NCBI RefSeq assembly: GCF_000336385.2
Contig: NZ_HG424542.1
Span: 1-44,133 of the forward strand
Length of the DNA stretch: 44,133 nucleotides
Direction: 5' to 3'
From: Lysobacter antibioticus HS124
Lineage (GTDB): Bacteria; Pseudomonadota; Gammaproteobacteria; Xanthomonadales; Xanthomonadaceae
Below the pieces are notes generated by a model, which saw only the letters and a program-made list of their open reading frames with translations, was not told where the DNA came from and made no database searches. The translations under genes and the position numbers were made by a program. This document shows positions 8,236 through 16,545 of the stretch, in pieces (the first letter of the stretch is position 1; each line of letters begins with the position of its first letter).

Positions 8236-10017
8236 TCACTTTTGGACGTTGTATTCGGGCGAGTTGAGAATCAGGTACAGCGCGAGCTGCACCCGGGCCA
8301 GGCCGCCATCGTCGTTGCGCGTGTCTTCGAGCCGGCGGAGCAGCACGTCGCGCATCGCCGGCGACATCTGTCCGGACAGGAACAACAGGTCGTAGCGGTC
8401 CAACAGGGCGCCCGGGTCGGCCGCCAGCGGCAGATCGCGGCGGTAATCCATCAGGATCGCGTGGTCGGGCTGGTCGGGGTTGCCGGTATGGAACGACCGC
8501 AACAGCGACCACCACAGGTTGTTGGTGGCCGGCATCAGCGAATCGTTGGCCAGCGACAGCTCCGGGGCGGCCAGGCGCAGTTCGCTCATCTCGCCCATCG
8601 GCACGAAGTCGGGGCGGAAGAAGTTGAACACCGACGGCGAACCGAGCGGGTACTGGCCGAGATTGCGCTGGTAGTAGTCGGGGCTGCGCGCGACGTAGCG
8701 GCCGCTGCGGCTGCGCGCGTTCATCGCTCGCCACAGATGGGTCAGGCGCAGCATCGGCTCGCGCACTTTGCCGAAGTGCTCCGGCGCCTGCGCGGTGCGC
8801 GCTTCCGGATCGAGCAGGATGGCCTTGACCACGGCCTTCATGTCGCCGCGCACGCCGGCGCCGTTGTCGTCGAACTTGGCCGCGACGCGCGCGACATAGG
8901 GACGGCTGGGATTGCTGGTCACCAGGCGCTGGATCAGTTGGCGGCCGATGAACGGGCCGACGTTGGGGTGATGGAAAATGTTGTCCAGGGCCGCGCGCAG
9001 ATCGCTCTCGGGCGTGCCGCCGGCCGCCAGCACGCCGCCGGGCAAAGCCACGCCGGGATACTGGAGCAACTGCTTGGATTGGGCGCTGGCGTGGAACTCC
9101 GGGTAGGCCGCCATCGGTTGCTCGCGCACCGGATCCACGCGGCTGGCCTTGCAGTGTCGGAAACGGACACAATCGCGGTAGGACCAGCCGGTGAACACGT
9201 GCGCGAAGCCCTGGATCGTGTCCTGGCCGTAGGTGGGCACGGTCTTGCCGTCGACCCGGATCGGCGTGCCGTTCGGATTCAGCCGGACCAGGCCGACACT
9301 GAACAACTGCATCACTTCGCGTGCGTAGTTTTCGTCGGGGCGGATGTTGAGCAGCGGATCGGGCTTCTCGTTGCCCAGCATCGACAAGTACTTGCCCATC
9401 GCCGGGTGCAACGTCACCCGCTCGAGCAAGGTCCGGTAGTTGCCCAGGCCGTCCTCGACCAGGACGTCGTAGTAGCTGCTGGTCGAGAAGCCGGCGCGCT
9501 GCTGCATGCCGGCGGCGGAAATCACCAGGATTTCGCTGAGCGCGAAGGCGACGCGCTGGCGCAGTTGGTCCTTGTGGTGCAGGCCCGGGGTGAGTCCGTC
9601 CGGCCCGCCCATCGCCATCTGCAGCCAGCCCTCCAGGCGCTGGTCGTCGCTGAGGCCGGTGTCGGGCGGGTCAGGCTGCAGCACGTGCAGGTACCGCGCG
9701 TGCGAGGACGGCGGCTGCGCGAACTGTTCGTCGATCCAGCGTTCGTAGCTGCCCAGACTGCGCAGGTGGGCGATGTCTTCCAGGGTCGGGCCGAACGTGG
9801 CCTGGGCCAGGAAACGGGCCGCTGCGGCATCGGATTCGACCGCCGTGGCCGATACCGCCCGGGTTTGGGAGGTGGCCGCGAGGGGCGGGGTGGCAAGCTG
9901 CGATTTCCGCGCGCCCGGCGGCGTCGGCGCGGGCCTTTCGCAGGCGGTCAGGGCGAGCGTCAGCAGCGCCATGGCGGCGCAGCCCGGCGCACCGGTGCGG
10001 ATGCGTTCGATCAACAT
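8236..10017 (-). CDS. DUF1800 family lipoprotein
   Basis: This 593-residue protein begins with a lipoprotein signal (MALLTLALTAC, cysteine in a lipobox) and then shows DUF1800 features: ARFLAQATFGPTLEDIAHL, a W-x-D-E-Q-F segment, WLQMA, the RQRVAFALSEILVIS helix, YYDVLVEDGLGNYRTLLERV, HPAMGKYLSMLGNEKPD, NYAREVMQLFSVGLV and FTGWSY. DUF1800 proteins are large secreted alpha-helical proteins of unknown activity that nearly always accompany DUF1501 proteins. I chose ATG 10017 because AAGGGGA stands five bases upstream. It lies between a TetR gene upstream and the DUF1501 gene eight bases downstream. Confidence 0.9.
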   Translation of the reverse strand: MLIERIRTGAPGCAAMALLTLALTACERPAPTPPGARKSQLATPPLAATSQTRAVSATAVESDAAAARFLAQATFGPTLEDIAHLRSLGSYERWIDEQFAQPPSSHARYLHVLQPDPPDTGLSDDQRLEGWLQMAMGGPDGLTPGLHHKDQLRQRVAFALSEILVISAAGMQQRAGFSTSSYYDVLVEDGLGNYRTLLERVTLHPAMGKYLSMLGNEKPDPLLNIRPDENYAREVMQLFSVGLVRLNPNGTPIRVDGKTVPTYGQDTIQGFAHVFTGWSYRDCVRFRHCKASRVDPVREQPMAAYPEFHASAQSKQLLQYPGVALPGGVLAAGGTPESDLRAALDNIFHHPNVGPFIGRQLIQRLVTSNPSRPYVARVAAKFDDNGAGVRGDMKAVVKAILLDPEARTAQAPEHFGKVREPMLRLTHLWRAMNARSRSGRYVARSPDYYQRNLGQYPLGSPSVFNFFRPDFVPMGEMSELRLAAPELSLANDSLMPATNNLWWSLLRSFHTGNPDQPDHAILMDYRRDLPLAADPGALLDRYDLLFLSGQMSPAMRDVLLRRLEDTRNDDGGLARVQLALYLILNSPEYNVQK

Positions 10018-10084
10018 GGAGTTCCCCTTGGTGTGGTGTCGTGGGCGCCGGCGCGATCCCGGCGGCGGCGCGTGGGCTGAACGG

Positions 10085-10750
10085 CTAGGGTCGGTGCAGC
10101 GGCCGCGGCAGGCCTTGGCTGCGCGGCCCGCCCGGCGGTATCGGCGTGGTTCCGCGCCGGTCGGGGAATCGTTCCGGCATCGCACCGGGCGATCCGAAAC
10201 GCAGTGCGGGCGGAGCGGTGAAACGATCGATCAACAGCTTGACCCGCGCCTGGACCGCGTCCGCCGTGGGTGCGTTCGCGAACAGTCCGTCGAGCGACAG
10301 CAGAAAGACGTCGGCGGCCAGTTCGTCGCCGAGCACGGTCTGCGTGCATCGGCGCAGGACGTGGCGATGGTTGTCCAGGTGTTCCGGAATCAGCCGTCGG
10401 CAGACTTCGTAATACTGTCCGGCCATCGGTGCGCCGGCCATGTCTCGCCAGGGCGCGATCACCAGCAGCTCCATCACCGCGCTCAGGCGTTCGCCCGCGC
10501 TTGCGCCGGACGCGGCGACCGCGCGCGCGGCCGGATGGCGCGATGCGATCCACTGCTCGAACACGGCGGCGAAGACATCTTCTTTGTTGCGGAAAATCCG
10601 ATAGACCAGAGTGCGTGCGATGCCGGAGCGGCGGGCGATGTCGTCGATCGACGATTTTTGGTAGCCGAAATTCAGGAAGCACTCGAGCGCGGTGCGCAGG
10701 ATGCGGGAGCGGCGCGTACCGATGCCTTCGCGGAGGTGGGAGGAGGCCAT
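10085..10750 (-). CDS. TetR/AcrR family transcriptional regulator
   Basis: This 221-residue protein has a TetR helix-turn-helix at residues 14-60 (SRILRTALECFLNFGYQKS, DDIARRSGIARTLVYRIFRNKEDVF). A helical ligand-binding region follows, then a proline/arginine-rich tail of about 30 residues that looks disordered. It lies 67 bases upstream of the DUF1800 gene in the same direction. It may therefore be the first gene of that operon and its local regulator, although no palindromic operator stands out upstream of 10750. The ribosome site is weak. Confidence 0.85.
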   Translation of the reverse strand: MASSHLREGIGTRRSRILRTALECFLNFGYQKSSIDDIARRSGIARTLVYRIFRNKEDVFAAVFEQWIASRHPAARAVAASGASAGERLSAVMELLVIAPWRDMAGAPMAGQYYEVCRRLIPEHLDNHRHVLRRCTQTVLGDELAADVFLLSLDGLFANAPTADAVQARVKLLIDRFTAPPALRFGSPGAMPERFPDRRGTTPIPPGGPRSQGLPRPLHRP

Positions 10751-11689
10751 GGGAGACTCGGGGTGGGGCGGTCGGAAGTCCGGCAGTCGCCGCCGCGGCG
10801 CGGTCTCGCGCGCACGACCGGTCCGCCGGCGGTTCGTAGCCGGAAAGCGATGTCGTGGATGCGTCGGCGTGCGGCGTGTCGGCCGCGAACGCGGTCGGCG
10901 CCGCGTGCCGGTCCGGCGCTAAGTGCGGCGCGCGCCGTCGCTCGTGGGCGGCGGGCGGCGACGCGATCGCGCACGGTGCGCGGACGGCTCGTGCACGGCG
11001 CGGGCCGGGACGCCGAGCGTCGTTGGCAACGGCGTCCGGTCCGGCCCATTCGGAGAAACGAGAGCGGTGGTTACGGCGGGAGCGGTGTCGGCGCGAGGGA
11101 GTGGCGTCGGCTCGGGCTTCATGTGTGCGTCCTTGTCTGGTCGTTCCAGGTCTTGGTCGAGCGAAGGGCGGGGGCCCTTGCGTGCAACAGGCGGTTACCG
11201 AAATCCCCTGCGGCTCGACGGCGTTGCGCGGCGGACGTTGCGTAGGCGCTCGGCGTAGGCGCTTGCACGCGCGAGTCCATCCGAACGACCGCTAGAACGC
11301 CTTGCCTCGGATCGGGTTGACACCGTCGCAGCGGAATTTTGTCGTCGCGACGAGCGGCTGCCGGATCGCGACGAACGGAAAGCGCGTCGCGCTTCGATGC
11401 ATTCGAAGGTCCCTGCGTGGCGAGCGCGACATTGCGACACCCGGCATGCCGGTCGTAGCCGGCGAACGGGCGCCGGCTCCCAGCTTTGAAGATCCGCATG
11501 CGGCAGCCGGCATCGAGCGCGCCGAGCGCTTCGAACGCTGCCGTATGCTCTCGGCGCACCGCACGACGGCGTGGCTTCAATGCGCAGCCGATCGAAGCCG
11601 GTTGCCTCGTTCATCGGGTCGCGCCGCGCGTGCGGGCGATCGTCGGAAGCGCGATGCCGCTTCCGCTTATTTCTTATGGAGAAGAAGAC
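10751..11689. other. Long intergenic region between TetR and the GH-like lipoprotein gene
   Basis: About 940 bases separate the leftward TetR gene from the rightward glycosidase-like gene. Apart from one doubtful small frame at 10919-11122, translations are arginine-rich and lack domain character. Both flanking genes must have their promoters here, but I could not place convincing -35/-10 pairs. Confidence 0.45.
10919..11122 (-). CDS. Possible small proline/arginine-rich protein (doubtful)
   Basis: This 67-codon frame begins with ATG 11122, preceded eight bases upstream by AAGGA. The product is low in complexity (proline, alanine, arginine, threonine) with no hydrophobic segment or recognised motif. 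The ribosome site is the only support. In DNA this GC-rich such a frame can easily occur by chance, so it may not be a gene. Confidence 0.2.
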   Translation of the reverse strand: MKPEPTPLPRADTAPAVTTALVSPNGPDRTPLPTTLGVPARAVHEPSAHRARSRRRPPPTSDGARRT

Positions 11690-13723
11690 ATGTCGAAGTC
11701 GAAGTCCCGCGTCGGACCCGCATGGCGGGTGCCGGGGCGGCAATGGCTGTGTCTGGCGGCGATGACCGGCGCCTTGCAGGCTTGCGGCGGCGGTGACGTC
11801 GCCGAGGTCGCGGGCGGGAGCCCCGGCGAGGCCGTATCGGCCGCCCCGGCCGTGGTAAGTCCGCGCGATGTGGCCGCAGGCAGGGTCGCGGCGCTGCCGG
11901 GACAAAGACATTACGGTGGGATGGGCGTGAACCTGTCCGGATTCGATTATTGGTCGAACGATTTTCCGACCATCGATCAGTTCAAGCGCGCGAGCCCCTG
12001 GATCACTTCCAAGGACGGCGTTTGGGATACCGGCGAAGAAAGCCAGCTGGAGCTGGACGAGAACGGCTGGGTCAAGCGCCTGCCCGCGGCCGGCGACAAC
12101 GACGTCAAGTATCGGTACGTCGTCGCCGACATGTTTCAGGGCGATCGCGGCGATCACCCGGCCGGCGTCTACACCGTGTTGTACGACGGCAGCGGAACCA
12201 TCGAGTACGACGGCATCGGCCGGCTGGTGTCGGCGTCCAAGGGTCGCGACCTGGTGCGCATCACCAATTCGGGCCAGGACGAGGGCGGCGGCTTCCTGCT
12301 CAGGATCAAGTCGACCACGGTCGGCGACCACATCCGCAACATCCGCGTGATTCCGCCCGGCGGCGTATGCGCCTCGGCCAAGAACGTCTACGTGGCGGGC
12401 GAGGCGAACTGCAGCGGCGACTACGTTTCCCTGGAAACGCTGTCCAAGACCCAGGTGTGGTTCCCCACGTTCCTGGCCGATCTCAGCGGCATGCGCACGC
12501 TGCGCTTCATGGACTGGGGCCGCACCAACAGTTCGCAACTGGCGGAGTGGACGCACCGGCCGCTGAAGACCGACGCCACCTGGACCGGGCCTTACGGCGT
12601 GCCGGTGGGGGTGATGATCGACCTGGCCAATACGCTGAAGGCCGATGCCTGGATCAACCTGCCGACCCAGGCCAACGACGATTACGCGCAGCGGTTCGCG
12701 CGCACCGCCAAGGCCGCTTTGCACCCCAAGGCCAAGCTGATCCTCGAATACACCAATGAGCCCTGGAACGGCGGCTTCGACGACAATTACAAATGGCAGT
12801 ACCGGCAGGCGGTCGGTCTGTGGGGCGACCCGGAGACGGACGACGACCCGAACACCACGGCCTTCGACTGGCAGCAGAACTGGCACGCGATGCGCGCCGC
12901 GCAGTTGTGCGACATCGTCAAGGCCGAGTTCGGCGCCGAAGCCGGCCGGGTGGAATGCGTGGTCAACGCGCAGGCGGCGACGACCTGGACTGCCCGGCAT
13001 GTGCTGTTGCCGTGCCCGAAGGCGGCGGCGATCCTGGGCAAGCCCTGCGCCGACAGCTTCGATGCCATGGCGATCGCGCCCTATTTCGGCGTCTACATGT
13101 CCGAGCACGCCTACCGCGACCGCATCGTCAAGACTTGGTTCACTCAGCCCGACGGCGGCCTGGACAAGCTGTTCGAAGAGATCCTGGCCCGCGACAAGAA
13201 CGGCCAGCCGCTGGCCAAGACGCCGCTGAGCGACATCGCAGCGGCGCGCCAGCCCGACGCGGTCGGCGGCGCCCTGGCCCAGTCCGACATCTGGATGCGC
13301 AACTATCGCGACGACATCGCGCGCGGTGCCTACGCCAAGCCGATCTACGCCTACGAGGGCGGTCAGCATCTGATCAACGGCGGCCCGTACCAGTGCAAGA
13401 GCAAGGACCCGCCGGACTGCGCCGAGGTGGAGGCCGAGTTCCAGGCCAAGTGGCAGGCCTTGTGGTTGCGCGCCAATCGCGACCCGCGCATGGGCCTGGC
13501 CTATGCACGGACGATGGAGCATTGGACTGCGAGCCAGGGGCAGGTGTTCGTGCAGTTCAATTTCGCCGGCGCCTACAGCAAGTACGGCGCCTGGGGCCTG
13601 CGCGAAAGCCTGTTCAAGACCGCGGCGGAAAGTCCGAAGTGGAGCGCGGTGCTGCCGTACCGGGATACGGTGCCTTGCTGGTGGGGCGGTTGCGCCGCCG
13701 ACACGGTGGCCGTCGCGCACTGA
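11690..13723 (+). CDS. Secreted lipoprotein with clan GH-A glycoside hydrolase-like domain
   Basis: This 677-residue protein has a lipoprotein leader (LCLAAMTGALQACGGG). The body opens with HYGGMGVNLSGFDYWSNDFP, and a beta-sandwich-like stretch occupies about residues 90-230. A TIM-barrel-like part follows, with FMDWGRTNSSQL and DAWINLPTQANDDY. The sequence YTNEPWNGGF places a glutamate at residue 357 after Asn, as for the acid/base residue of clan GH-A enzymes. YEGGQHL places a second glutamate at residue 556, where a nucleophile would be expected. Family assignment within the clan is open; related proteins are often labelled only as cellulose-binding or hypothetical. ATG 11690 follows GGAGAAGAAG. 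It would act at the cell surface on a polysaccharide. Confidence 0.7.
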   Translation: MSKSKSRVGPAWRVPGRQWLCLAAMTGALQACGGGDVAEVAGGSPGEAVSAAPAVVSPRDVAAGRVAALPGQRHYGGMGVNLSGFDYWSNDFPTIDQFKRASPWITSKDGVWDTGEESQLELDENGWVKRLPAAGDNDVKYRYVVADMFQGDRGDHPAGVYTVLYDGSGTIEYDGIGRLVSASKGRDLVRITNSGQDEGGGFLLRIKSTTVGDHIRNIRVIPPGGVCASAKNVYVAGEANCSGDYVSLETLSKTQVWFPTFLADLSGMRTLRFMDWGRTNSSQLAEWTHRPLKTDATWTGPYGVPVGVMIDLANTLKADAWINLPTQANDDYAQRFARTAKAALHPKAKLILEYTNEPWNGGFDDNYKWQYRQAVGLWGDPETDDDPNTTAFDWQQNWHAMRAAQLCDIVKAEFGAEAGRVECVVNAQAATTWTARHVLLPCPKAAAILGKPCADSFDAMAIAPYFGVYMSEHAYRDRIVKTWFTQPDGGLDKLFEEILARDKNGQPLAKTPLSDIAAARQPDAVGGALAQSDIWMRNYRDDIARGAYAKPIYAYEGGQHLINGGPYQCKSKDPPDCAEVEAEFQAKWQALWLRANRDPRMGLAYARTMEHWTASQGQVFVQFNFAGAYSKYGAWGLRESLFKTAAESPKWSAVLPYRDTVPCWWGGCAADTVAVAH

Positions 13724-13793
13724 TCGAAGGCGCAGGCCGGCGGCGATCGGCGCGAGGCCGGTCGCCGTCGCCCGGCCCGAGGTGGTGCATTAC

Positions 13794-13821
13794 CCCGCCG
13801 GCGGCATGGGCCGTCGGCGGG
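13794..13821. terminator. Stem-loop between convergent GH-like and TetR genes
   Basis: CCCGCCGGCGG and CCGTCGGCGGG form an 11-bp stem with one G-T pair around a six-base loop. It lies between the convergent genes ending at 13723 and 13950. There is no T-run on either side, so intrinsic termination is only possible, not shown. Confidence 0.4.
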
Positions 13822-13949
13822 CATTCGTCGTTGCGGGCCGCGGAGGCGACGACGGCGCTTTGGAGGCCGTCATGGTGCGGCGAGTGCTGCGATGAAGCGG
13901 TTTCGGCGCAGCGCAGCCGGCCGGCGTCGACCGCCCGCGCGCCGCGCCT

Positions 13950-14588
13950 TCAGCCGGAAACGCCTGCGGCCCGGCATAGCGCTCTGGCCGAAGCGAGCAG
14001 CACATCGGTCGCTTCCTCGGGCGCGAGCAGGCCGGAACTGACGAAGGCGCCGTTGACCAACAGCGCCAATTGCGCGCCCAGTTCTTGCGGTCGCGCCACG
14101 TTCAGCCCGCGCGCCAGCGCTTCCAGGCGCGCACGCAAGGCCCGCATGTGCTTGCGCGACACATGCCGCGCCGGGTGATCGGGTTCGGCGAATTCCGCGG
14201 CCACGTTGATCTGCGGGCAACCGCGGTAGTTCGAGCGCGCCAGCCGCTCGCCGATCCAGCGCATATGCGCTTCGAGTTCGCCCATCGGGTCGCCCGCATG
14301 CTGCGCGGTCACGGTGTCCCACGAGCCCCAGAACTCCACGTCCTCGCGTTCCAGGAAGGCGACGATCAGGTCGTCCTTGGTCGGGAAATGGCGGTAGAGG
14401 CTGGTCTTGGCGACCCCGGCTTCCTGGATTACCAGGTCGACGCCCACGGCGCGCACGCCGCGTGCGTAGAACAGCGCGGAGGCGGTCCGCAAGAGGTGCT
14501 CGCGCAGGTCCTGCGGCTGGGCGCCGCGCGCGCGGCGACGGTTCGGAGGGGCGGGAGCAGGAGGCGGGGTAGGGGCGTGGGTCGCCAT
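13950..14588 (-). CDS. TetR/AcrR family repressor of the divergent dehydrogenase/lyase genes
   Basis: The 212-residue product has a proline/arginine-rich N-terminus, then a TetR DNA-binding domain at about residues 28-75 (LREHLLRTASALFYARGVRAV, IQEAGVAKTSLYRHFPTKDDL) and a helical effector domain containing CPQINVAAEF. The Y-R-H-F-P-T-K-D-D-L ending of the recognition helix region is typical of the family. It is divergent from the dehydrogenase-like gene at 14683. Two identical palindromes of the kind TetR proteins bind lie between them, so autoregulation plus control of the neighbour is a strong inference. Confidence 0.9.
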   Translation of the reverse strand: MATHAPTPPPAPAPPNRRRARGAQPQDLREHLLRTASALFYARGVRAVGVDLVIQEAGVAKTSLYRHFPTKDDLIVAFLEREDVEFWGSWDTVTAQHAGDPMGELEAHMRWIGERLARSNYRGCPQINVAAEFAEPDHPARHVSRKHMRALRARLEALARGLNVARPQELGAQLALLVNGAFVSSGLLAPEEATDVLLASARALCRAAGVSG

Positions 14589-14613
14589 GGCAGCGCTCCG
14601 GTCGAATCGGGTG

Positions 14614-14642
14614 TTGACATGATACAGACCGGTCTGTAGTTT
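14614..14642 (+). promoter_or_regulatory. Rightward promoter for the dehydrogenase-like gene, overlapped by operator 1
   Basis: TTGACA at 14614-14619 is followed 17 bases later by TAGTTT at 14637-14642. The operator palindrome at 14623-14638 fills the spacer and touches the -10 box, which would let the repressor block polymerase. On the minus strand TATCAT (14619-14624) could be the -10 box of the TetR gene itself. Confidence 0.55.
14623..14638. promoter_or_regulatory. TetR operator 1, perfect palindrome
   Basis: TACAGACCGGTCTGTA is a perfect 16-bp palindrome, identical to the one at 14649-14664. Its centre is 26 bp from the centre of the second copy, so the sites face roughly opposite or slightly offset sides of the helix. 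It overlaps the spacer of the likely rightward promoter. Confidence 0.85.
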
Positions 14643-14648
14643 TTGAGC

Positions 14649-14664
14649 TACAGACCGGTCTGTA
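14649..14664. promoter_or_regulatory. TetR operator 2, perfect palindrome
   Basis: A second exact copy of TACAGACCGGTCTGTA lies just after the predicted transcription start of the rightward unit and 19 bases before the ATG at 14683. Palindromes with the core CAGACCGGTCTG are a common type of TetR-family site. Confidence 0.85.
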
Positions 14665-14682
14665 TCGCCCTTGGGAGGGCTC

Positions 14683-15690
14683 ATGAACGACCAGCAGATC
14701 CCCGCCGTTGCGGTGTACGGCGCCGGTGGACACACCGGCAAGTTCGTCGTCGCCGAGCTGCGCCGGCGCGCTATTCCCGTGGTGGCGGTGGGCCGGGACG
14801 CCTCTCGCCTGCCCGCCGGCGTGCCCGGCCGCGAGGCCGCGATCGACGATCCGGTGGCGCTGGATCGGGCTTTCGCCGGCTGCGCCGTGGTGGTCAATTG
14901 CGCCGGACCGTTCCTCGACACCGCCGCGCCGGTCGTGGAAGCGGCGGTGCGCGCCGGTTGCTCCTATCTCGACGTGACCGCCGAACAGGCCAGCGCCCAG
15001 GCGACCTTCCAGGCCTACGACGGCCCGGCGCGCGCGGCCGGCGTCGCGGTCATTCCCGCGGCGGGCTTCTACGGCGGACTCGCCGACTTGCTCGCCAGCG
15101 CCCTGGCCGGTGCCGAGCCGGTCGAGCGCATCACCACCGCGGTCGCGTTGGATCGTTGGTGGCCGACCGAAGGAACCCGCCGCACCGGCGAGCGCAACCG
15201 CGTGCCGCGCGTGGTGGTGGAAGACGGTCGGCTGGTGCCGATGGGCTTGCCCGCGGCGAGCATCGACTGGCGTTTCGACGCGCCGCACGGCGCGCAGACC
15301 GTGGTCGAGATGCCGTTCAGCGAAATCGTCACCCTGTCGCGGCACCTGCGCGTCCGCAGCCTGCGCAGCTACCTGAGCGCGAGCGCGCTGGCGGACGTAC
15401 GCGACGCCGATACGCCCGCGCCGAGCGCGCGCGACGCGCTAGGGCGCTCCGCGCAACGCTTCGCGATGGAAGTGGTCGTCGCCGGGCCGGCTGGAACGCG
15501 CCGCGCCGTCGCCCGCGGGCAGGACATTTACGCGGTATCGGCGCCCTTGATCGCAGAAGCCGTCGTCCGTTTGCTCGATCCTGCTTACCCGCGCTCCGGC
15601 GCGCTCGCGCTGGGCGAAGCGTTCGACGCTCGCGACTTTCTGCGCGCCCTGACGCCCACTCATCTCGCGACGGCATTCGACCCGGTCTGA
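14683..15690 (+). CDS. Saccharopine dehydrogenase-like NAD(P)-binding oxidoreductase
   Basis: The 335-residue protein opens with a Rossmann fold: a beta strand and G13-A-G-G-H-T-G19, the N-terminal signature of Sacchrp_dh_NADP proteins. VAVGRDASRLPAG follows, then VVNCAGPF and CSYLDVTAEQ, which are usual for this family. The C-terminal half is a mixed alpha/beta domain. Proteins of this type act on various substrates, and the real one cannot be read here. ATG 14683 is preceded by GGGAGGG. The gene starts the unit controlled by the two operators and is followed 43 bases later by the PEP-mutase-like gene. Confidence 0.8.
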   Translation: MNDQQIPAVAVYGAGGHTGKFVVAELRRRAIPVVAVGRDASRLPAGVPGREAAIDDPVALDRAFAGCAVVVNCAGPFLDTAAPVVEAAVRAGCSYLDVTAEQASAQATFQAYDGPARAAGVAVIPAAGFYGGLADLLASALAGAEPVERITTAVALDRWWPTEGTRRTGERNRVPRVVVEDGRLVPMGLPAASIDWRFDAPHGAQTVVEMPFSEIVTLSRHLRVRSLRSYLSASALADVRDADTPAPSARDALGRSAQRFAMEVVVAGPAGTRRAVARGQDIYAVSAPLIAEAVVRLLDPAYPRSGALALGEAFDARDFLRALTPTHLATAFDPV

Positions 15691-15733
15691 TCCGACGCGC
15701 TTCCGTTCGTCCTACTCCAAAGGAACCCCGCTC

Positions 15734-16501
15734 ATGCAACGCAATGAACTCGCTCAACGCTTGGCCGCTCTCCACGTCAAGGGCGACCCCCTGCGGCTCT
15801 ACAACGCCTGGGACGCCGGCAGCGCCAAGGCGATTGCCGGCGCCGGCGCGCCGGTGGTCGCGACCAGCAGCTGGGCGGTCGCCGCCGCGCAGGGCTACGA
15901 AGACGGCGAAGCGATTCCGCTGTCGCTGGTCGAACACATCGTCGGCCGCATCGCCGCCGCGGTCGACGTACCGGTGACCGTGGACTTCGAAGGCGGCTAT
16001 AGCGACGACCCCGCGACCGCCGCGGCGAACGTCGCGCGCCTGCTGGATGCCGGCGTGGTCGGGATCAACTTCGAGGACCGCATCGTTGCCGGCCACGGTC
16101 TGCACGCGATCCAGGCGCAGGCCGAACGCATTGCGGCGATTCGCGGCGTGGCCCGCGCGCGCGGCGTCGACTTGTTCATCAACGCGCGCACCGATCTGTT
16201 CTTCGATCCGGATCTGGCGCCGATGGACGGGCTGGAGGAGGCGCGGGAGCGGGCCAAGGCGTATGCCGCCGCGGGCGCTTCGGGATTGTTCGTGCCCGGG
16301 CTGGTCGATGCCCGCGCGATCGCGGCCTTGTGCGAAACGGTCGAACTGCCGGTCAACGTCATGGTCGGCCCGGGCCTGCCGGAACTGCCGGCCCTGGCCC
16401 GGGCCGGCGTGGCCCGGGTGAGCTACGGCCCCGGCCCGTACCTGGCCGCGATGGAAGGCGTGCGCGCCGCCGCGCAGGCTGCGTCCGCGCCGAGCGCATG
16501 A
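15734..16501 (+). CDS. Isocitrate lyase/phosphoenolpyruvate mutase superfamily enzyme
   Basis: This 255-residue protein has the ICL/PEPM plan. LYNAWDAGSAKAI at about residues 21-33 is followed by VVATSSWAVAAAQGY, D84-F-E-G-G-Y with the metal-site acidic pair, GVVGINFEDR, INARTDLFF and a final SYGPGPYLAAM. The lyase-specific KKCGH cysteine loop of isocitrate lyase is absent. It is therefore more like the small family members that cleave or rearrange C-C or C-P bonds of oxo-acids. It follows the TetR-controlled dehydrogenase-like gene by 43 bases (ribosome site AAAGGAA), which suggests a two-step catabolic or detoxification unit. Confidence 0.85.
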   Translation: MQRNELAQRLAALHVKGDPLRLYNAWDAGSAKAIAGAGAPVVATSSWAVAAAQGYEDGEAIPLSLVEHIVGRIAAAVDVPVTVDFEGGYSDDPATAAANVARLLDAGVVGINFEDRIVAGHGLHAIQAQAERIAAIRGVARARGVDLFINARTDLFFDPDLAPMDGLEEARERAKAYAAAGASGLFVPGLVDARAIAALCETVELPVNVMVGPGLPELPALARAGVARVSYGPGPYLAAMEGVRAAAQAASAPSA

Positions 16502-16504
16502 ACG

Positions 16505-16538
16505 CCGGCGCCGGGCGCGATGTCGCGCCCGGCGCCGG
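16505..16538. terminator. Bidirectional 16-bp hairpin between convergent genes
   Basis: CCGGCGCCGGGCGCGA pairs perfectly with TCGCGCCCGGCGCCGG around a two-base gap, which gives one of the longest perfect stems in the window. It sits between the stops at 16501 and 16546 and can serve both strands. A T-rich tail is missing on both sides. Confidence 0.6.
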
Positions 16539-16545
16539 TGGTTCG

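Noticed and set aside
11195-13720. An 841-codon minus-strand open frame opposite the glycosidase-like lipoprotein gene
   Set aside because: No domain or start signal; the plus-strand protein has a lipobox and catalytic-type motifs.
15734-16501. Isocitrate lyase (glyoxylate cycle)
   Set aside because: At 255 residues it is far shorter than isocitrate lyase, and the KKCGH loop is missing.
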